Origin: SIAJ01 sp035258765
Lineage (GTDB): Bacteria; Planctomycetota; Planctomycetia; Gemmatales; Gemmataceae
Assembly: GCA_035258765.1 (NCBI GenBank)
Contig: DATFWZ010000348.1
Span: 1 to 15,452, forward strand
Reading direction: 5' to 3'
Length of the DNA stretch: 15,452 nt
Positions within the stretch are counted from its first letter, which is position 1; each line of letters begins with the position of its first letter. The translations under genes and the position numbers were made by a program. This document shows positions 14,702 to 15,452 of this stretch, one piece after another. The notes under the pieces were generated by a model that was not told the DNA's origin, ran no database searches, and worked only from the letters and a program-made list of their open reading frames with translations.

Positions 14702-14798
14702 CCGCCCTTGAGGTTTCGGAAGAATCTGAGATCAATGCAGCCCTATCTGGGGGATGATCTGTGTCGGCTCGACGGTCCCTCGCGGAGGCCCGGCCGGG

Positions 14799-15452
14799 AT
14801 GAACGACGTGCTGGTTCACCTGCGCACCGCGGCGCTCCGGGGCCGGGACGGGGACGCCACGGACACCGACTTGCTCGGCGCTTACGCTGACCGTCGGGAC
14901 GAGGCCGCCTTCGAGCTAATACTGCGCCGCCACGGGCCGATGGTCCTCGGCGTCTGCCGCCGGCTGCTCGGCCACCGGCAGGATGCGGAGGACGCGTTCC
15001 AGGCCGCCTTCCTCGTCCTCGCCCGGAAGGCCGCGATCATCCGTCCGCGCTCGGCGCTGGCCGGCTGGCTTTACGGTGTCGCGGTCCGGGCGGCCCACAA
15101 GGTCCGCGTCGCCCAGGCCCGGCGGCGGCACCGAGAGAAAGAGGTCGCGACCATGGCCCGGCCGGCGGACGACTCGGCGGACTCGGCAGACAACCTGGCC
15201 GCCCTGCACCGCGAACTGGGGCGATTGCCCAACGACCTGCGGTCGGCCGTTGTCCTGTGCGACCTGGAAGGGAAGACCCGGGCGGCCGCCGCCAAACAAC
15301 TCGGTTGGCCGGAGGGGACCGTCGCCAGCCGATTGGCGCGGGCCCGCCGGATCCTGGCCCGGCGGCTCAAGCCGGCCGCGGCCCTCGCCCCGCTCGCCCC
15401 GATCGTCGTCCCGACTCGCCTGCTGGCCGACACATTGAACGCCGCGACCCGG
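14799..15452 (+). CDS. ECF sigma factor, same subfamily as the left-edge gene (3' partial)
   Basis: The frame from the ATG at 14799 runs open to the window end, giving 218 residues. Residues about 24-50 (DLLGAYADRRDEAAFELILRRHGPMVL in substance) open region 2, followed by RQDAEDAFQAAFLVLARKA (61-79) and LAGWLYGVAVRAAHKVR. Region 4 spans about 135-190, with AVVLCDLEGKTRAAAAKQL and WPEGTVASRLARARRIL. The last visible residues (VVPTRLLADTLNAATR) match the stretch after region 4 in the left-edge sigma factor (VPAALLKSTVSAAT), so a membrane segment and outer domain probably follow beyond the window. GGAGG lies at 14784-14788, ten bases before the ATG. The gene is divergent from the ECF/kinase pair. 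Family assignment is firm; the C-terminal extension is inferred from the paralogue. Confidence 0.92.
   Translation, partial: MNDVLVHLRTAALRGRDGDATDTDLLGAYADRRDEAAFELILRRHGPMVLGVCRRLLGHRQDAEDAFQAAFLVLARKAAIIRPRSALAGWLYGVAVRAAHKVRVAQARRRHREKEVATMARPADDSADSADNLAALHRELGRLPNDLRSAVVLCDLEGKTRAAAAKQLGWPEGTVASRLARARRILARRLKPAAALAPLAPIVVPTRLLADTLNAATR

Larger units (their letters stand above)
14412..14798. other. Divergent intergenic region between two ECF sigma genes
   Basis: These 387 bases separate two sigma genes pointing away from each other and should hold both promoters. The base composition is lower in GC than the flanking genes (about 53% by count in 14701-14760). Two strong inverted repeats are listed separately. 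TTGACG occurs at 14678-14683 on the plus strand but lacks a -10 box at proper spacing. I see no convincing consensus promoter, RNA gene or decayed gene. An open plus-strand frame crosses the region (14480-14890) but is not protein-like. Confidence 0.5.

Noticed and set aside
14480..14890. A 136-codon plus-strand open frame across the divergent gap
   Set aside because: It overlaps the start of the sigma gene at 14799 in another frame, has no recognisable motif and no clear ribosome binding site. The lower GC of the gap makes a chance frame of this size plausible.

Overview
The window looks like a piece of a GC-rich planctomycete chromosome, most likely family Gemmataceae. The basis is the gene content, not a database match: a TIGR03000-type domain protein, two very large membrane Ser/Thr kinases with TPR tails, several ECF sigma factors of planctomycete type (one with a membrane anchor and an outer domain), a Uma2/DUF820 protein, and an exported matrixin-like protein with an N-terminal LEAR/VPA motif. 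Almost every gene is on the minus strand; only the two partial sigma factors at the window edges are on the plus strand.

Layout, left to right. Positions 1-1373 (+) hold the 3' part of an ECF sigma factor with a transmembrane segment and a CpxP/Spy-like C-terminal domain. It converges, across a hairpin, on a block of minus-strand genes. Read in the direction of transcription (right to left), that block is: ECF sigma factor (14411-13818), Ser/Thr kinase with TPRs (13676-10605), matrixin-like protein with a broken zinc motif and PPC-like domains (10519-8642), Cys/Gly/Tyr-rich exported protein with a TIGR03000 domain (8431-7364), ketol-acid reductoisomerase ilvC (7239-6187) followed by a clear intrinsic terminator, second Ser/Thr kinase with TPRs (6053-2853), Uma2 protein (2753-2169), and another ECF sigma factor (2116-1460). 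At the right edge a divergent ECF sigma factor (14799 onward, +) of the same subfamily as the left-edge one runs out of the window. The 387-base divergent gap between the two right-hand sigma genes contains strong inverted repeats.

How the genes may work together. Four ECF sigma factors and two receptor-like kinases in 15 kb make this a signalling-rich locus. ECF/kinase pairing is known in Planctomycetes, and kinase control of an ECF factor has experimental precedent elsewhere (EcfP/PknT in Vibrio). The ECF-kinase pair at 14411-10605 is followed on the same strand by two exported proteins, one an apparent pseudo-protease. This suggests, as inference only, a surface-sensing regulon. ilvC is a metabolic gene with its own terminator and is probably a bystander.

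The strongest unusual observation is the metalloprotease-family protein whose HExxHxxGxxH zinc site reads QExxHxxGxxN. No RNA genes, CRISPR arrays, insertion sequences or attachment sites were recognised.
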